6,901 nt of DNA, from NCBI GenBank assembly GCA_003864535.1, contig BHEQ01000105.1, positions 1 to 6,901 on the forward strand, given 5' to 3'. Position numbers and translations under genes: made by a program. The DNA is from Gammaproteobacteria bacterium (lineage in GTDB: Bacteria; Pseudomonadota; Gammaproteobacteria; Cardiobacteriales; Wohlfahrtiimonadaceae). The notes below the pieces were generated by a model. The model was not told the origin of the DNA. It worked only from the letters and a program-made list of their open reading frames with translations, and did no database searches. Numbering within the stretch: the stretch's first letter is position 1; each line of letters opens with the position of its first letter. This document shows positions 6,462-6,901 of the stretch, piece after piece.

Positions 6462-6719
6462 TTTTGATAAAACCAGTTTTATGTATAAAGATTAAATAAG
6501 CCTCTCCCTAACTAACCCCAAACGCCATCAACGCCGTTAGGCTAAGGGCTTACTGAGCTTCCCCCCTAAATACCACTTCGCAAGGGGACTTTTAGAGCTC
6601 CTCCCCTGCGAAGGGGAGGTTGGGAGGGGTTCTTAAATCCTTAACTTAAGGCATTTAGGGTTGAGGTGCGACTTTTTTAGGGGTTTCTATAAATTAGATT
6701 TTTATTTATAAGAGCACTA
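6462..6719. other. Spacer between the dsbA-like gene and rapZ
   Basis: This 258-bp gene-free stretch must contain any separate promoter for rapZ. Nearest rapZ is an A/T-rich patch with a TATACA-like -10 candidate on the minus strand (within 6481-6487) but no good -35. CCTAAC (6507-6512) and GTTAGG (6536-6541) can pair across a 23-base loop. Repeat copy B fills the centre. Next to the dsbA-like stop, TATAAAT (6688-6694) and ATTTATA (6704-6710) form only a weak A/T hairpin without a T-tract. No small ORF or RNA gene is recognised. Confidence 0.6.
6556..6666. repeat. GC-rich intergenic repeat, copy B
   Basis: This is the second copy, in the same orientation as copy A at 2368-2480. The central hairpin CCTCCCCT/AGGGGAGG with GCGA loop (6600-6619) is identical. 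The side arms diverge: a perfect palindrome CCTTAACTTAAGG (6639-6651) replaces the third stem of copy A. The outer arms still align, including the shared AGCT-rich left end and the (T)TAGGG(T)TGAGG right end. As with copy A, it lies just 3' of a minus-strand gene (the dsbA-like one), so in transcription terms it would be part of that gene's 3' UTR and of the rapZ leader region. The family is not identified. Confidence 0.85.
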
Positions 6720-6901
6720 TTACTTTTTTTCATCTGCAATTTTCTTAGCTAATGTTTCTGCTACAAAAAGAATATTTTCATAAGGTGATTTAGTCTTGTC
6801 ATAACCGCCTGCTGTTGCAGAATCAACCATATATTGACCATTCACAATTAAAACAGGAGTGTGCGATAGTTTATACTGTTCTTTAACAATATTCTCTGCC
6901 C
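6720..6901 (-). CDS. dsbA: DsbA-family thiol:disulfide interchange protein, C-terminal fragment
   Basis: The last 59 codons of a minus-strand gene run from the window edge to a TAA at 6722-6720. The 5' part, including any signal peptide and CXXC active site, lies outside the window. The visible piece has the DsbA C-terminal layout: HTPVLIVNGQYMVD, where Thr-Pro (codons near 6860-6855) matches the conserved cis-Pro loop facing the active site, then VNGQY (the family's VNGKY strand), a GGYD segment, and a final amphipathic helix ending IADEKK. DsbA enzymes introduce disulfides into periplasmic proteins and are reoxidised by DsbB. The exact subfamily cannot be fixed without the CXXC. No strong terminator follows the stop; repeat copy B does, about 54 bases on. 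Confidence 0.82.
   Translation of the reverse strand, partial: AENIVKEQYKLSHTPVLIVNGQYMVDSATAGGYDKTKSPYENILFVAETLAKKIADEKK

Noticed and set aside
6688..6710. Terminator after the dsbA-like gene
   Set aside because: The TATAAAT/ATTTATA stem is only A/T pairs and no T-tract follows it on the minus strand.

Overview
The window is an ordinary housekeeping stretch of an AT-rich proteobacterial chromosome. The proteins (FeoB ending in GNCH next to a FeoC-like protein, PpiD, FolD, RapZ and a DsbA-type C-terminus) look gammaproteobacterial. I cannot name a genus from sequence alone. The coding DNA is strongly A/T-biased, and the intergenic DNA more so, apart from two GC-rich repeat copies.

Layout: positions 1-2238 on the + strand carry the 3' part of feoB (ferrous iron permease, start outside the window), followed by a translationally coupled feoC-like gene. 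From 2239 to 2495 there is a TAA microsatellite giving ten in-frame stop codons in a row, a hairpin terminator between convergent genes, and copy A of a GC-rich intergenic repeat. From 2496 to the end everything is on the minus strand. In transcription order these are the 3' end of a dsbA-like gene (6901-6720), a spacer with copy B of the same repeat (6462-6719), rapZ (6461-5598), a 105-bp spacer with a candidate promoter, folD (5492-4599), a 189-bp AT-rich spacer with a three-unit 11-bp tandem repeat, and ppiD (4409-2496).

FeoB and FeoC form the Fe(II) uptake unit. The dsbA-like gene and ppiD both act on protein folding at or beyond the inner membrane. folD supplies one-carbon folates, and rapZ encodes a P-loop RNA-binding or nucleotide-sensing adaptor. 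The gaps between the minus-strand genes (105-258 bp) suggest they are separately promoted or loosely co-transcribed rather than one tight operon.

I did not find a new defence, mobile or secretion system. The points worth a second look are small: the paired GC-rich repeat, the 11-bp tandem array upstream of ppiD, the stop-codon microsatellite after feoC, an in-frame 15-bp duplication inside folD, and a RapZ tail that has lost basic residues.
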